In this document: in pieces, positions 38,283 through 47,629 of the stretch
Layout: each line of letters opens with the position of its first letter
How positions within the stretch are numbered: the stretch's first letter is position 1
NCBI RefSeq assembly: GCF_014673215.1
Contig: NZ_JACWMS010000001.1
Location: 1,116,001-1,180,000, forward strand
Direction: 5' to 3'
Length of the DNA stretch: 64,000 nucleotides
Origin: Gordonia hankookensis
Lineage (GTDB): Bacteria > Actinomycetota > Actinomycetes > Mycobacteriales > Mycobacteriaceae
Made by a program: the position numbers and the translations under genes
The notes under the pieces: generated by a model
The model's input: only the letters and a program-made list of their open reading frames with translations
Database searches by the model: none
What the model was told of the DNA's origin: nothing

Positions 38283-39524
38283 TCACTTCGGGTGGACCCC
38301 CATCAACGCCGCCAGCTGCTGCGCCAGCGGGTTGAGGTTCAACCGGTCCGGATCCTTCTTCGGGGTGTTGTCCCAGGGTTGCTTGTAGGCGGGATTCGCG
38401 AGCGCCGCACGACCGGCACTGCGCACCCCTGTCGGGTTGCCCACCGGCACCGAACACTTCGCATTCGTGTTGAACGGGAAATCGTCGTAATGGATGTCGA
38501 ACGACGGATCCTTGCGCTTCATCTCCCGGATCATCGCGTCGGTGCCCTCATAACCCCGCGTACACGCGGCAGGGTTGTTCGTCTCCAACACCACTCCGAA
38601 ATGGATCTGACCATCACCCGGCGCGGGCGAATGGCTGCCGGCCGAGAGCGCAGACAACATCGCGAAGGTGGTCGACGTCGCGAAACTGGTCGGCTCGATG
38701 GTCCGCAAGGTGCTCGACAGCTGCTTGACAACCGTCGAGATGTCACCGCCACTCTTCTGCAGCAACGCCGAGATCTGCGTCGCCGACGCCGTACCCGTCG
38801 TCAACAACCGCCGCAGATCCGGATCCGACGACGCCAACGTCGCCGTGATCAGATCCAGATTGTGCGACCACGACAAGATCGCATCCGACTGATCGGCCTG
38901 CGTCGCCAGCACCACATTCGAATTCTGGATCAACGAGATCGTCTGATCCAACGAGTCATAACCCGACCGCGACAACTTCGACAACGAATCCACCAACCGC
39001 GTCAGATTCTCACCCTGACCGTTGAACGCCTTACCCAACTCCGTGATCACCGTATGCAGATCATCCACCGGAATCGACGACGTGAAATCAATCGCCGACG
39101 ACACCACATCCTCCAACGGCGGCGGCACCGACGACTTCGTGATCACCGACCCATCCGACAAAAACGGACCCGCCGACGACGTCGGCTGCAAATCCACGAA
39201 CTGCTCACCGATCGCCGACCGATTCGCCACCACCGCCGTCGCCGACGCCGGAATCTCCGGACCCCCCGAATTCAACTCCAACGCCACATCCACACCCGAC
39301 TTGGTCAACGTCAACTCCCCGACCCGACCCACCGGAACACCCTGATACGTCACCTCGGCATTGGTGAAAATCCCACCCGAATCCTTCATCGACGCCGTCA
39401 CCGTGTACTGGCCGATGCCGGCGAGGCGGTCCAGCCGGGCGTACTTGGCGCCGACGTAGACGAGCGCCACCAGTCCGACGACGACGAACACGATCAGCTG
39501 AATCCGCGCAACCTTCGACAACAT
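38283..39524 (-). CDS. mceF: MCE-family protein MceF
   Basis: A 413-residue Mce substrate-channel protein: N-terminal helix (IQLIVFVVVGLVALVYVGAKY), MlaD/MCE domain about residues 35-115 (VTASMKDSGGIFTNAEVTYQGVPVG), then a long alpha-helical needle region and a short Pro/Asp tail. Sixth and last of the mce subunits. The ATG at 39524 overlaps the stop of a 23-codon reading frame (TGATG); a GTG one codon earlier is alternative. From about 39390 down to 38440 the codons switch from mostly C-ending to mostly G/T-ending (TTG, GGT, GAT, AAT), unlike both ends of the same gene. Confidence 0.9.
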   Translation of the reverse strand: MLSKVARIQLIVFVVVGLVALVYVGAKYARLDRLAGIGQYTVTASMKDSGGIFTNAEVTYQGVPVGRVGELTLTKSGVDVALELNSGGPEIPASATAVVANRSAIGEQFVDLQPTSSAGPFLSDGSVITKSSVPPPLEDVVSSAIDFTSSIPVDDLHTVITELGKAFNGQGENLTRLVDSLSKLSRSGYDSLDQTISLIQNSNVVLATQADQSDAILSWSHNLDLITATLASSDPDLRRLLTTGTASATQISALLQKSGGDISTVVKQLSSTLRTIEPTSFATSTTFAMLSALSAGSHSPAPGDGQIHFGVVLETNNPAACTRGYEGTDAMIREMKRKDPSFDIHYDDFPFNTNAKCSVPVGNPTGVRSAGRAALANPAYKQPWDNTPKKDPDRLNLNPLAQQLAALMGVHPK

Positions 39525-39610
39525 CACTGGGCTCCGATCCGGGACACCGAGGTGATCGGGAGCCCGGTTCCGACGAAACGTGCGGTGTGGTTCATCACTG
39601 GGCTCCGATC
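39522..39610. repeat. 18-bp direct repeat at mceE-mceF junction
   Basis: CATCACTGGGCTCCGATC occurs perfectly at 39522-39539 and 39593-39610, 71 bp apart. Each copy carries a IGAQ-TGATG stop/start junction on the minus strand, so the end of mceE and its coupling signal appear to have been duplicated. Confidence 0.85.
39524..39595 (-). CDS. Possible 23-codon coupling minigene between mceE and mceF
   Basis: A short frame beginning MNHTARFVGT and ending SRIGAQ. Its ATG overlaps the mceE stop (TGATG) and its stop overlaps the mceF ATG (TGATG). A ribosome could thus pass from mceE to mceF by two reinitiation events. It ends in the same four residues (IGAQ) as MceE, reflecting the 18-bp duplication. 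It may produce a peptide without function of its own; only the perfect coupling geometry supports it. Confidence 0.4.
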   Translation of the reverse strand: MNHTARFVGTGLPITSVSRIGAQ

Positions 39611-40983
39611 ATGCTGAGCGGACCGTCGATGAACCGCTGTCCCGGCTGTGCCGGCGGCATCAACGTGTACTGCTGATCGTCGTCATGCTTCTTCTGCGTC
39701 TTCGCCGATGCCGGCGCCTTGGCGGAGCCGGATGCGGGATTCATCGGATAGGTGCCACCCGACGGTGGGGTGTTCGGCCCCGGCCGTGAGTTCGCCGACG
39801 GCGGGAGCAGGGTGATGGTCGGCCAGCCGTAGCGCGGGCCGTTGCCCCCGACATACGGGTTGCTCGGGTTGACCGGCACGCTGACGCGCTCCGGCGGCGA
39901 GTACTTCGGCGTCCCCTGACCGACGCCCAGAGCCTCGAGCTGATTGAGCGTCCGCAGGTCCAGCGTCATGAACAGGTTGGTCGCGTCGCCCTTCACACCC
40001 GGCAAGAGCCAGTCCGGGAACGGGACGGTCAGCATCAGCGGCGCAGCCGTGATGAGTTCCGGGGCGGCCTTGGAGAGCTGTGTGAGCACCGGACGCAACG
40101 CCTTGAGATCGGTGATCAACGCCGTCCGCGACTTGCCGAGGACGTCGGTCCCGACCTTGCCGAGACCGTCGAGCTTCTTGAGCAGGTCCACCAGTTGCGG
40201 ACGCTGTTCCTCCAGGACCGCGACACCGGCAGGCAACTCCTTGAGGATCCGATCGATCTGCGTCTTCTGATTCGAGGCCCGTGTCGACAGGCGTGCGAGT
40301 CCGTCGATGGCGTTGACGATGTCGTCGCGCTGCCGGTTGAGACCGGTGATCAACGTCTGGCTCTGTTCGAGCAGGCTCCGGAACACCGGGCAGCTCTGTC
40401 CCTTGGGGGCCACGTCACACGGCTGGCTCGTCGATCCCGCCAACGCCTTGTTGAGTTCCGTCACGATCGGTTCGAGCTGGTTGATCCCGCCACCGTTGAG
40501 CAACATCGACAGCGCGCCGAGGACCTGCTCGATGTCGGTGGCCGTGCGGGTGCGATCCAGCGGGATCGGCTGCGCCGGGTTCTGTCGCGGCAACGACTCG
40601 CTGTCCTTCGGCTCGCTGAGCGCGACGAACTTCTCGCCGAGCAGCGACGTCTGCTGCACCGCCGCGATCGACTTGTCCGACAGGTCGATGTCGTTCTTCA
40701 CCTTGATCTTGACCTGTGCGTACCACTCGTTGTCGGGCACCTCGACCGACTCGACGCGTCCGACCGGGATGCCGTCCTTCTTGACCATCGACTGCGGGAC
40801 GAGGTCCAGGATGTCGGCGAACTGGATCTGGTAGGTCCGTGCGTTGTCGCCGGTGTCCACGCCGCCGGGCAACGGGATCGACTGGATCCCGTTCCCGCAC
40901 CCGGACACCGCGAGCACGGCAGCCACCATCGCTGCGCCGAACACGGCGCGAATCGACTTACGCGACAGAAGTTCTCGCATCAT
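39595..40983 (-). CDS. mceE: MCE-family lipoprotein MceE
   Basis: A 462-residue lipoprotein: signal AVFGAAMVAAVLAVSGC with lipobox Cys about residue 29, MCE domain (ARTYQIQFADILDLVPQSMVKKDGIPVGRVESV), helical region with a Cys pair (SQPCDVAPKGQSCPVF) and a Pro-rich tail ending IGAQ. It is the lipid-anchored subunit found as MceE (LprK/LprN type) in every actinobacterial mce operon. The ATG at 40983 overlaps the mceD stop as TGATG. Part of the envelope lipid or sterol importer. Confidence 0.92.
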   Translation of the reverse strand: MMRELLSRKSIRAVFGAAMVAAVLAVSGCGNGIQSIPLPGGVDTGDNARTYQIQFADILDLVPQSMVKKDGIPVGRVESVEVPDNEWYAQVKIKVKNDIDLSDKSIAAVQQTSLLGEKFVALSEPKDSESLPRQNPAQPIPLDRTRTATDIEQVLGALSMLLNGGGINQLEPIVTELNKALAGSTSQPCDVAPKGQSCPVFRSLLEQSQTLITGLNRQRDDIVNAIDGLARLSTRASNQKTQIDRILKELPAGVAVLEEQRPQLVDLLKKLDGLGKVGTDVLGKSRTALITDLKALRPVLTQLSKAAPELITAAPLMLTVPFPDWLLPGVKGDATNLFMTLDLRTLNQLEALGVGQGTPKYSPPERVSVPVNPSNPYVGGNGPRYGWPTITLLPPSANSRPGPNTPPSGGTYPMNPASGSAKAPASAKTQKKHDDDQQYTLMPPAQPGQRFIDGPLSMIGAQ

Positions 40984-42320
40984 CAATTCCCACCTGTCCC
41001 GGAACGTGCGGACGGTCGCGTCGTGGTCGGCGCGCTCGACGGCCTCTTCGGCGTCGACCCGGGGCCGGTCTCCAGATTCGGATCCGGGTTACCTGGATTG
41101 GTGCCCGGCGACGGATAGCGCTGCAGCTTGTTGTTGCTCATGATCCCGAAGGGCAACACGGGCAGCAGCGGATCGAGCACGCCCTTGGTGATCTGCTGGC
41201 CCAGGTTCTCGCACTGGCTGATCAGCGGACTCAGCGTGGTGCTGAACTGCTTCGCCGACGGGTTGCCGGGAAGCAGCTTGCCGAGGTCCAGCAAGCGACA
41301 CTGCGCGCCGATCAGATCCTGCAGGTCCGGGATGGTCAGGCGCATGGCCAGGGTTCCCGACTCGGCGTCGTAGGCGTTGATCAGGTTGTTGATGGTCACC
41401 GGCAGGACCGTGAGGACCTCTTTCAGATGATCCTTGGTGTCCAGCAGCGCCTTGGTGGTCGGTTGCAGATCCTTCACCGTCTGCCCGAGTTTGTCCCGGT
41501 TGTCCTCGACGAAGGTCGCGACATCCCCCAGAGCGACGGACAGCTTGTTCAGCGAAGCGGACAGCTGGGTCCGCTCCCCCGCCAGGAACTTGTTGAACGA
41601 CGCCATCTGCGTGTTGAACTGTCGGACCTGGGAGTCGTTCTCGCGCAACGCACCCACGAACACGTTGAGGTTCTTGACCGTGTCCACGATGTTGCCGCGC
41701 GAGTTGCTCAGCGTGGTCGACGCCTTGGAGAGTTGCTCGATGGCGTCGCCGAGCTTGGCGCCGTTGCCCTTCAGGTTGTCCGCGCCGGTCGCGATCACGT
41801 CGCTGACCGCGCCGTTCTTGTTCGCACCCTGGGGCCCGAGAGCCTCGGACAGCTTCTGCACGCTCGAGTAGATCTGGTCGACCTCCACCGGGACCATCGT
41901 CTGGTCCTGGGAGAGGGTGATGTCGTGAGGCGCCTTCTCGCCGCCCGTGTAGGCCGGTGTCAGCTGCACATACCGGTCCGCCACGACCGACGGGATGATC
42001 TGGACGGCGCGGACGTCGGCGGGCAGGTCGATCCCGCGATCAACCGTCATGGTCACCTTGACGGTCTTGCCCTCGGGGGTCACCGAGTCGACCTTGCCGA
42101 CGGGCACGCCCAGCACGCGGACATCAGAACCCGAGTAGATGCCGACGCTGCGCGTGAAGGTGGCGGTGATCTTGGTGGTCCCCATGAGCGAGAACGCCCA
42201 CCACAGGACTCCAGCGGCGATCAACGCGAGGATCAGACCGATCACCAGCATCACGATGTGACGCGGGGTGAACCACCGGCCGGGACCGGAGGTGCGACTG
42301 AGGTCGGGAGCTGTGGTCAT
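40983..42320 (-). CDS. mceD: MCE-family protein MceD
   Basis: A 445-residue Mce protein with N-terminal membrane helix ([22 protein letters not shown]), an MCE domain at about 50-125 ([30 protein letters not shown]), a long helical needle segment and a disordered Pro/Thr/Ser tail ([17 protein letters not shown]). Two Cys at GAQCRLL and ISQCENL are typical of MceD-like paralogues. Start ATG 42320 overlaps the mceC stop (TGATG), stop overlaps mceE (TGATG). Confidence 0.92.
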   Translation of the reverse strand: MTTAPDLSRTSGPGRWFTPRHIVMLVIGLILALIAAGVLWWAFSLMGTTKITATFTRSVGIYSGSDVRVLGVPVGKVDSVTPEGKTVKVTMTVDRGIDLPADVRAVQIIPSVVADRYVQLTPAYTGGEKAPHDITLSQDQTMVPVEVDQIYSSVQKLSEALGPQGANKNGAVSDVIATGADNLKGNGAKLGDAIEQLSKASTTLSNSRGNIVDTVKNLNVFVGALRENDSQVRQFNTQMASFNKFLAGERTQLSASLNKLSVALGDVATFVEDNRDKLGQTVKDLQPTTKALLDTKDHLKEVLTVLPVTINNLINAYDAESGTLAMRLTIPDLQDLIGAQCRLLDLGKLLPGNPSAKQFSTTLSPLISQCENLGQQITKGVLDPLLPVLPFGIMSNNKLQRYPSPGTNPGNPDPNLETGPGSTPKRPSSAPTTTRPSARSGTGGN

Positions 42321-43498
42321 CAGCCGGCCTCCGTTCCACCGTTGTTCTGGAGCTTCTGCTTGTTGGGCGGACGGGTGGTGTTCTGCTGCGGCAGACCAGG
42401 CGGCAGCAGGTTGGTCACCACGGACTCGAACCAGCGTCCGTTGCCCAGGACGTTGGCGTAGAGCCGATAGAAGGGCGCCATGTAGGTGATGGTCTTCCGC
42501 AGATTGTCGTTCTGGGAGATCAACAGCTTGTTGACGTCCTGGAGCGAGTCGAGGGCAGGACCGATCTGTGCCTGGTTGTCGCGCACGATCCCCGACAGCG
42601 AATCCGACAGGGTCGTGGTGGTGGACAGCAGCGTCGAGATCGCCTTCTGCCGATTGTTCAGCTCGTCGAGCAGCTGACCTGCGCCGGCGATGAGCCGGAC
42701 GAACTCCTGGTTCCGGTCGGCCAGGATCTTCGACGTGTCCTTCGTCGCCTCGAGGAGATGCTGGACCTCCTGGTCGCGGCTGGCGATGGTCTGCGACAAC
42801 CGCGACAAACCGTCCAGCGACGGACCGATGTCGCCCGCGGTACCGGAGAAGGCCTCCGACAACGTCTCCATCGAGTGGGCGAGCTGGTCGGTGTTGAGGT
42901 CATCGATCTGATCGGCCGCGTCGGAGAACGCCTCGATGACGTCGTAGGGCGAGACCGTGTCGATCAACGGGACGTCGGGGTCGGCGGGTTCGCTGCCGCG
43001 CGGGTTCAGGGCCAGGTACTTCTGCCCGAGGATCGTCTTGATCTGGATCGATGCCTGCGTCTGGTTTCCGATCCAGGTGTTGGTCACCCGGAACTTCACG
43101 TTCACGCGGTCGCCGTCGAGGGTCACACCGTCGACCTCGCCGACCTTGACGCCCGCCACGCGGACCTCGGCACCCGACTTGAGTCCGGCCGCCTCGGTGA
43201 ACTTCGCCGTGTAGCGCGCGCCGGCACCGACCAGCGGCAGCTGATTGAGGTAGAACGCCGAGATCGCCATCATCAACAGCACCAGGATGCCGATGGCACC
43301 GATACTCACCGGGCTGCGGCGCCCACCGAATCGTCGATGGGAACTCTGCGGCGGCGGTGCGCCGCCGTCGTCGGTGCCGGCTTTGCCGTCCGCCGCGTCG
43401 GCCTGCGCGGCCGCGTGACGCACCTCGTCACTCGAGAACTGCTCGGTCCGGGCATCGTCGCCCTCGGGCTGAGCGTGCCGGTTCTGTTCGTCAGCCAC
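42320..43498 (-). CDS. mceC: MCE-family protein MceC
   Basis: A 392-residue Mce protein. A polar, probably cytoplasmic N-terminus of about 65 residues, rich in Ala/Asp/His ([20 protein letters not shown]), precedes the membrane helix [20 protein letters not shown]; this extension is longer than in the sister subunits. MCE domain: [30 protein letters not shown]. Then the helical needle and a short tail ([14 protein letters not shown]). Start GTG 43498, three bases after the mceB stop. Confidence 0.9.
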   Translation of the reverse strand: MADEQNRHAQPEGDDARTEQFSSDEVRHAAAQADAADGKAGTDDGGAPPPQSSHRRFGGRRSPVSIGAIGILVLLMMAISAFYLNQLPLVGAGARYTAKFTEAAGLKSGAEVRVAGVKVGEVDGVTLDGDRVNVKFRVTNTWIGNQTQASIQIKTILGQKYLALNPRGSEPADPDVPLIDTVSPYDVIEAFSDAADQIDDLNTDQLAHSMETLSEAFSGTAGDIGPSLDGLSRLSQTIASRDQEVQHLLEATKDTSKILADRNQEFVRLIAGAGQLLDELNNRQKAISTLLSTTTTLSDSLSGIVRDNQAQIGPALDSLQDVNKLLISQNDNLRKTITYMAPFYRLYANVLGNGRWFESVVTNLLPPGLPQQNTTRPPNKQKLQNNGGTEAG

Positions 43499-43501
43499 AG
43501 A

Positions 43502-44584
43502 TCAGCCCCCCGGCCTTTCGTCTTTCCAGCAACGGGTGGCCGCACTGGTGTACAGCACATGGTTGATGTCGGGCAGCGGGACCACCGGCTGCGTCAGCAA
43601 CGGCGACTTGCCGTTGCCTGCGACGACATCGATACCGCAGAGATAGAACTGGAACCAGGAGCCGAAGGTCGCCGCCCGGCCGATCTTCTGCAACTTGACC
43701 GGCAGGTTGGTCAGAATCTGTTTCACATCCTCGTCGCGCGCGTTGATCTGGTCCGACAGCGACTTCAACCCGGCGATGTCACCTTGGATGGCGGGTCGGG
43801 TCGGCTGCAGGATCGACGCGGTCACCGCGGTCAGGTTCGACACCGAGCTGATCGCCGAACCAACCGAACCGCGTTGCGCGGCAAGGCCGGTGACAAGCTT
43901 CTCGGTGTTGTCCAGCAACGCCGTGAACTGCTCGTCGTTGCGATTGACCGTGTCCAGCACCGTGCTCAGGTTGGTGATCAGCTGCCCGATCACCTTGTCC
44001 TTGTCGGCGATCGCGTTGGTCAGGTCGGCGGTGCTGCTGATCAGCTGCGAGATCGTGCCGCTCTCCCCCTGGAAGACCTTGATGATCTGCTCCGACAGCT
44101 TGTTCACGTCGTCGGCGGACAGCTCCCGGAACAGCGGCTTGAAACCGTTGAAGAGTTCGGTGAGGTTCACCGCGGGATGGGTGTCCTGGTGCGTCGGATC
44201 GGTACCGAACGTGTGCCCGGTGTCGACGGTCTGGTCGGGATCGCCCGCGCCTTTCTCGAGCGCCAGATACCGCAGCCCGGTCAGGTTCCGGTAGCGGATG
44301 TAGATCTGCGTGCCCTCGGGCAGACGATCGCGGTTGACGTTGAACGAGACCAGCGCCTGGTTGCGGTCATGCACCTCGACGTCGGTGACCTGCCCGACGC
44401 GCACGCCCGCGATACGGACGTCGTCGCCCTTGTTGAGCAGGGCGGCGTCGGAGAACACGGCCTTGAAATCGCTGTCTCCGTCGCCACCTGCGTTGGCGAT
44501 CGTCAACGCCAGCAAGCTGGTGGCGACCACGGTCACCACCGCGAAGACGATGAGTTTGATCAGTGGTCCGGTGATGGATTTCAT
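43502..44584 (-). CDS. mceB: MCE-family protein MceB
   Basis: A 360-residue Mce protein: helix LIVFAVVTVVATSLLALTIA, MCE domain (FKAVFSDAALLNKGDDVRIAGVRVGQVTDV), helical region and a compact C-terminus with two Cys (FYLCGIDVV, AATRCWKDE), the usual end of MceB-type subunits. Start ATG overlaps the mceA stop (ATGA); it ends 3 bp before mceC. The shortest of the six mce subunits here. Confidence 0.92.
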   Translation of the reverse strand: MKSITGPLIKLIVFAVVTVVATSLLALTIANAGGDGDSDFKAVFSDAALLNKGDDVRIAGVRVGQVTDVEVHDRNQALVSFNVNRDRLPEGTQIYIRYRNLTGLRYLALEKGAGDPDQTVDTGHTFGTDPTHQDTHPAVNLTELFNGFKPLFRELSADDVNKLSEQIIKVFQGESGTISQLISSTADLTNAIADKDKVIGQLITNLSTVLDTVNRNDEQFTALLDNTEKLVTGLAAQRGSVGSAISSVSNLTAVTASILQPTRPAIQGDIAGLKSLSDQINARDEDVKQILTNLPVKLQKIGRAATFGSWFQFYLCGIDVVAGNGKSPLLTQPVVPLPDINHVLYTSAATRCWKDERPGG

Positions 44585-45942
44585 CGGATGGTGACCTGCG
44601 CTCCCTGTAGCGATACGCCGCCGATCGTGGTGACCCAGGTCGGAACCTTCTCAGGGTCGGTGCCGTTGGCTCCGCCGTAGATGACCTTCAGTTGCTTCAC
44701 GTAGTCGGGATCGTCGAACGGGTTCGCAGGGCGATTCCCCGTCGCTCCGCTCGCCCGGATGGTCCCCGCCGGAGTGGCGGAGAACTGCGGCTGCGGCAGC
44801 GTCGGCATCGTGCGCGGGCCCGGATTGCGCGACGGTGGCTGGTACGAGCCGTCGGCTAGACCCCCACCGGGGTACTGCGGGAACGGACGTCCGTTTGTCG
44901 GCGGGTCGTAGCAGACCGCAGGCGGATCGGTGTCGAGGAGACGCGGCTCGTCCTGATTGGGCAGGTAACGACCGCGCGGGTTGACGAACTGGAGGTTCAC
45001 CCGCACGCCCGGATTCGCGGTGCCCTGGCCGACGATCTTGCGCGATTCGGGAATGAGGGTCGCGAAGTTGTGGGCAGTGCAGACGAATGTCGGCGACTGC
45101 TTGGCCAGGCCCACGAGGAACGGTTCCGAATCCACTGCGAGGTCGATCAGGTCGGCCCGGTTCTGCTGCAGGAACTTGGTGGTGTCCGTCGCCGCCACAC
45201 CCAGAGTCGAGATGAGGGTGCGCAGATCGCCTTGACGCTCGACGATGGTCTTGTTCGTGGTCCGGAAGTTGTCGAGGGCGTCGATGACGTCCGGCAGCGC
45301 ATCGGAATAGGTCTTGGAGAAGCTGGCGAGCCCACGCAGCGTGCCCTGGAGTTCGGGCATGTTGTCGTTGACGCGCGTGAAGATCTTGTTGAGCTCGTCG
45401 AACGTGACGCCGAGCTGTTGTCCCCGTCCGGCCAGCGCCTGCGACAGAGATGTCAGCGTGACGTTCAGGTCCTGCGGTGGGATCGCCTTGAGAACCGGGA
45501 GCAGCTTGTCGAAGAGGTCCTGGACCTCGCGTGCGTTGCCGCTCTGGTCGGTGTAGATGGTGTCGCCGTTGGCCAGAGTCGCGGCCGACGGATCGTCGGT
45601 CGGGACCTGCAGCGCCACATAGCGTTCACCGAACAATGTCTTCGGGAGGATGCGCGCGGTGGTGTTCTGCGGCAGTTGCGACGCCATGTCAGGCGTCAGT
45701 CCCAGGGTGACCGCGACGCTGCCGTCGGCGGCGGGTTCCACGTCGCGCACCTCGCCGACCACCACGCCGCGCGCCTTGACGTCGGCGTTGGTCGGCAGTG
45801 CATTACCGGTGGAGTCGGTCTTCAGGGTCACGTCGGTGAACGTCGTGAAGCCGTCGTTGAACTTCGTGACCGTGACGACGAAGAACAGCGCCACCACGAC
45901 AAAGAACACCAGCCCGAGCAGCCGGCGACGTAGCGTCGACAT
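44581..45942 (-). CDS. mceA: MCE-family protein MceA
   Basis: A 453-residue first Mce subunit: helix LLGLVFFVVVALFFVVTVTKF, MCE domain (FTTFTDVTLKTDSTGNALPTNADVKARGVVVGEVRDV), helical needle, and a C-terminal segment with RYLPNQDEPRLLDTDPPAVCYDPP, common to MceA. It ends VTTIGGVSLQGAQVTIR. Together MceA-F are thought to form a heterohexameric tube guiding hydrophobic substrates to the YrbE permease. Starts 3 bp after yrbEB, overlaps mceB by ATGA. Confidence 0.92.
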   Translation of the reverse strand: MSTLRRRLLGLVFFVVVALFFVVTVTKFNDGFTTFTDVTLKTDSTGNALPTNADVKARGVVVGEVRDVEPAADGSVAVTLGLTPDMASQLPQNTTARILPKTLFGERYVALQVPTDDPSAATLANGDTIYTDQSGNAREVQDLFDKLLPVLKAIPPQDLNVTLTSLSQALAGRGQQLGVTFDELNKIFTRVNDNMPELQGTLRGLASFSKTYSDALPDVIDALDNFRTTNKTIVERQGDLRTLISTLGVAATDTTKFLQQNRADLIDLAVDSEPFLVGLAKQSPTFVCTAHNFATLIPESRKIVGQGTANPGVRVNLQFVNPRGRYLPNQDEPRLLDTDPPAVCYDPPTNGRPFPQYPGGGLADGSYQPPSRNPGPRTMPTLPQPQFSATPAGTIRASGATGNRPANPFDDPDYVKQLKVIYGGANGTDPEKVPTWVTTIGGVSLQGAQVTIR

Positions 45943-45945
45943 CGG

Positions 45946-46818
45946 TCAGCCTCCCACTCGCACAGTCGTCGTGGTGCCCCAGATGGCGAGCCCCAGGAAG
46001 AAGTCCAACACCGCGATCAGCACGAGCGCAGCACGTACGGCATGTCCGACGGCCACACCGACGCCCGCCGGGCCGCCGGTCGCGTAGTAGCCGTAATAGC
46101 AGTGCACGAGAATGATCACGAAGGCGAAGACCAGCACCTTGCCGAACGACCACAACACGTCGCCGGGTGGCAGGAACAGATTGAAGTAATGGTCGTACGA
46201 CCCGCCCGACTGCCCGTTGAAGACAGTGGTGATGACCCGCGACGCCAGATATGCCGAGAGCAGGCCGAGCACATAGAGCGGGATGACCGCGACGAAACCG
46301 GCGATCACGCGCGTGGAGACCAGGAACGGGATCGACGGCACCGCCATGGATTCGAGCGCGTCGATCTCCTCGGAGATGCGCATGGCACCGAGCTGCGCGG
46401 TGAATCCACATCCGACCGTGGCCGAGAGCGCGAGACCCGCCACCAGCGGCGCGACCTCACGGGTGTTCACATATGCCGAGAGGAAGCCGGTCAGCGCCTG
46501 CGAACCGATCTGGTCGAGCGCCGCATATCCCTGCAGCCCGACGACGACGCCGGTGAAGCCCGACATCAGCACCATCACGCCGATCGTGCCGCCGATGACC
46601 GCCAGCCCACCGGACCCGAAGGCGACCTCGGCCAGCAGCCGCAGCACCTCGCGGGTGTAGTGGACCAGCGTCTTGGGGATCCACCCGAGCGTGCGCCCAT
46701 AGAACGACATCTGCTCGCCCGCGCCGTCGAGCAATTTGAGCGGCTTGCGCAGCTGCTTTCGGGCTTCGTACAGGTAGTACTCGGGCCGCGACTTGGAGAT
46801 CGTCACACCACCGGCCAT
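45946..46818 (-). CDS. yrbEB: MlaE/YrbE-family ABC transporter permease, YrbEB
   Basis: A 290-residue integral membrane permease of the MlaE family with about five or six helices. Conserved are YTREVLRLLAEVAFG, VGLQGYAALDQIG, the coupling region GCGFTAQLGAMRISEEIDALESMAV (the EEIDALE EQ-loop contacting the ATPase) and the C-terminal YYATGGPAGVGVAVGHAVR. Second of a permease pair with yrbEA and directly upstream of mceA. It would form the membrane core of the Mce importer with the Mkl ATPase. Confidence 0.93.
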   Translation of the reverse strand: MAGGVTISKSRPEYYLYEARKQLRKPLKLLDGAGEQMSFYGRTLGWIPKTLVHYTREVLRLLAEVAFGSGGLAVIGGTIGVMVLMSGFTGVVVGLQGYAALDQIGSQALTGFLSAYVNTREVAPLVAGLALSATVGCGFTAQLGAMRISEEIDALESMAVPSIPFLVSTRVIAGFVAVIPLYVLGLLSAYLASRVITTVFNGQSGGSYDHYFNLFLPPGDVLWSFGKVLVFAFVIILVHCYYGYYATGGPAGVGVAVGHAVRAALVLIAVLDFFLGLAIWGTTTTVRVGG

Positions 46819-46820
46819 CG

Positions 46821-47627
46821 CTAGCTTCCCTTCGGCGGAACGATCTGCAGGTAGACCGCAGTGATGATCAGATTGGCGAGGAACAACAGGAGGAAGGTGA
46901 TGACCACGCTCTGGTTGACCGCGTCACCGACACCCTTGGGCCCGCCCTTCGGGTTGAGTCCCTTGTAGGCGGCGACGACACCTGCGAGCACACCGAAGAT
47001 GGCGGCCTTGAGCGTGGACACATAGAGGTCCGGGAGTTGCGCCAGCGCACCGAACGAGGCGAGGTAGGCGCCCGGAGTGCCGCCCTGGACGACGACGTTG
47101 AAGAAGTAGCCACCACCGATACCGACGACCGCGACCAATCCATTGAGCAACATCGCCACCAGCACCATCGCGATGACGCGCGGAACAACGAGGCGCTGGA
47201 TCGGATTGATGCCGAGCACCTCCATCGCGTCGATCTCCTCGCGGATGGTGCGGGACCCGAGGTCGGCGGCCACCGCAGATCCCGCGGCGCCTGCGATCAA
47301 CAGCGACGTCACCAATGGCGATCCCTGCTGGATCACCACGAGCACGCTGGCCGCACCCGTGTACGACTCGGCACCGAGCTGCTTGATCAGCGAACCGGTC
47401 TGCAGCGAGACGATCGCGCCGAACGGGATCGCGATCAGAGCGGTCGGCAGGATCGTCACACTCGCGATGAACCAGGCCTGCTGGATGAACTCACGCCACT
47501 GGAACGGACGCACGAAGGATTGACGCGCGACGTCGACGAAAAGCTGCACGATGTTGCCGGTCTGGGCGAGCGCGCCCGTTCCGGCCTGAGCTATCCGATC
47601 AACGCCACGCGTGGTGGCACTGGTCAT
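46821..47627 (-). CDS. yrbEA: MlaE/YrbE-family ABC transporter permease, YrbEA
   Basis: A 268-residue MlaE-family permease. Hallmarks are FQWREFIQQAWFIASVTILPTALIAIP, GSAVAADLGSRTIREEIDAMEVLGINP (EQ-loop) and the C-terminal YKGLNPKGGPKGVGDAVNQSVV. Starts two bases after the mkl stop and ends two bases before yrbEB, consistent with one transcript. Pairs with YrbEB as permease of the Mce system. Confidence 0.93.
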   Translation of the reverse strand: MTSATTRGVDRIAQAGTGALAQTGNIVQLFVDVARQSFVRPFQWREFIQQAWFIASVTILPTALIAIPFGAIVSLQTGSLIKQLGAESYTGAASVLVVIQQGSPLVTSLLIAGAAGSAVAADLGSRTIREEIDAMEVLGINPIQRLVVPRVIAMVLVAMLLNGLVAVVGIGGGYFFNVVVQGGTPGAYLASFGALAQLPDLYVSTLKAAIFGVLAGVVAAYKGLNPKGGPKGVGDAVNQSVVITFLLLFLANLIITAVYLQIVPPKGS

Positions 47628-47629
47628 CC

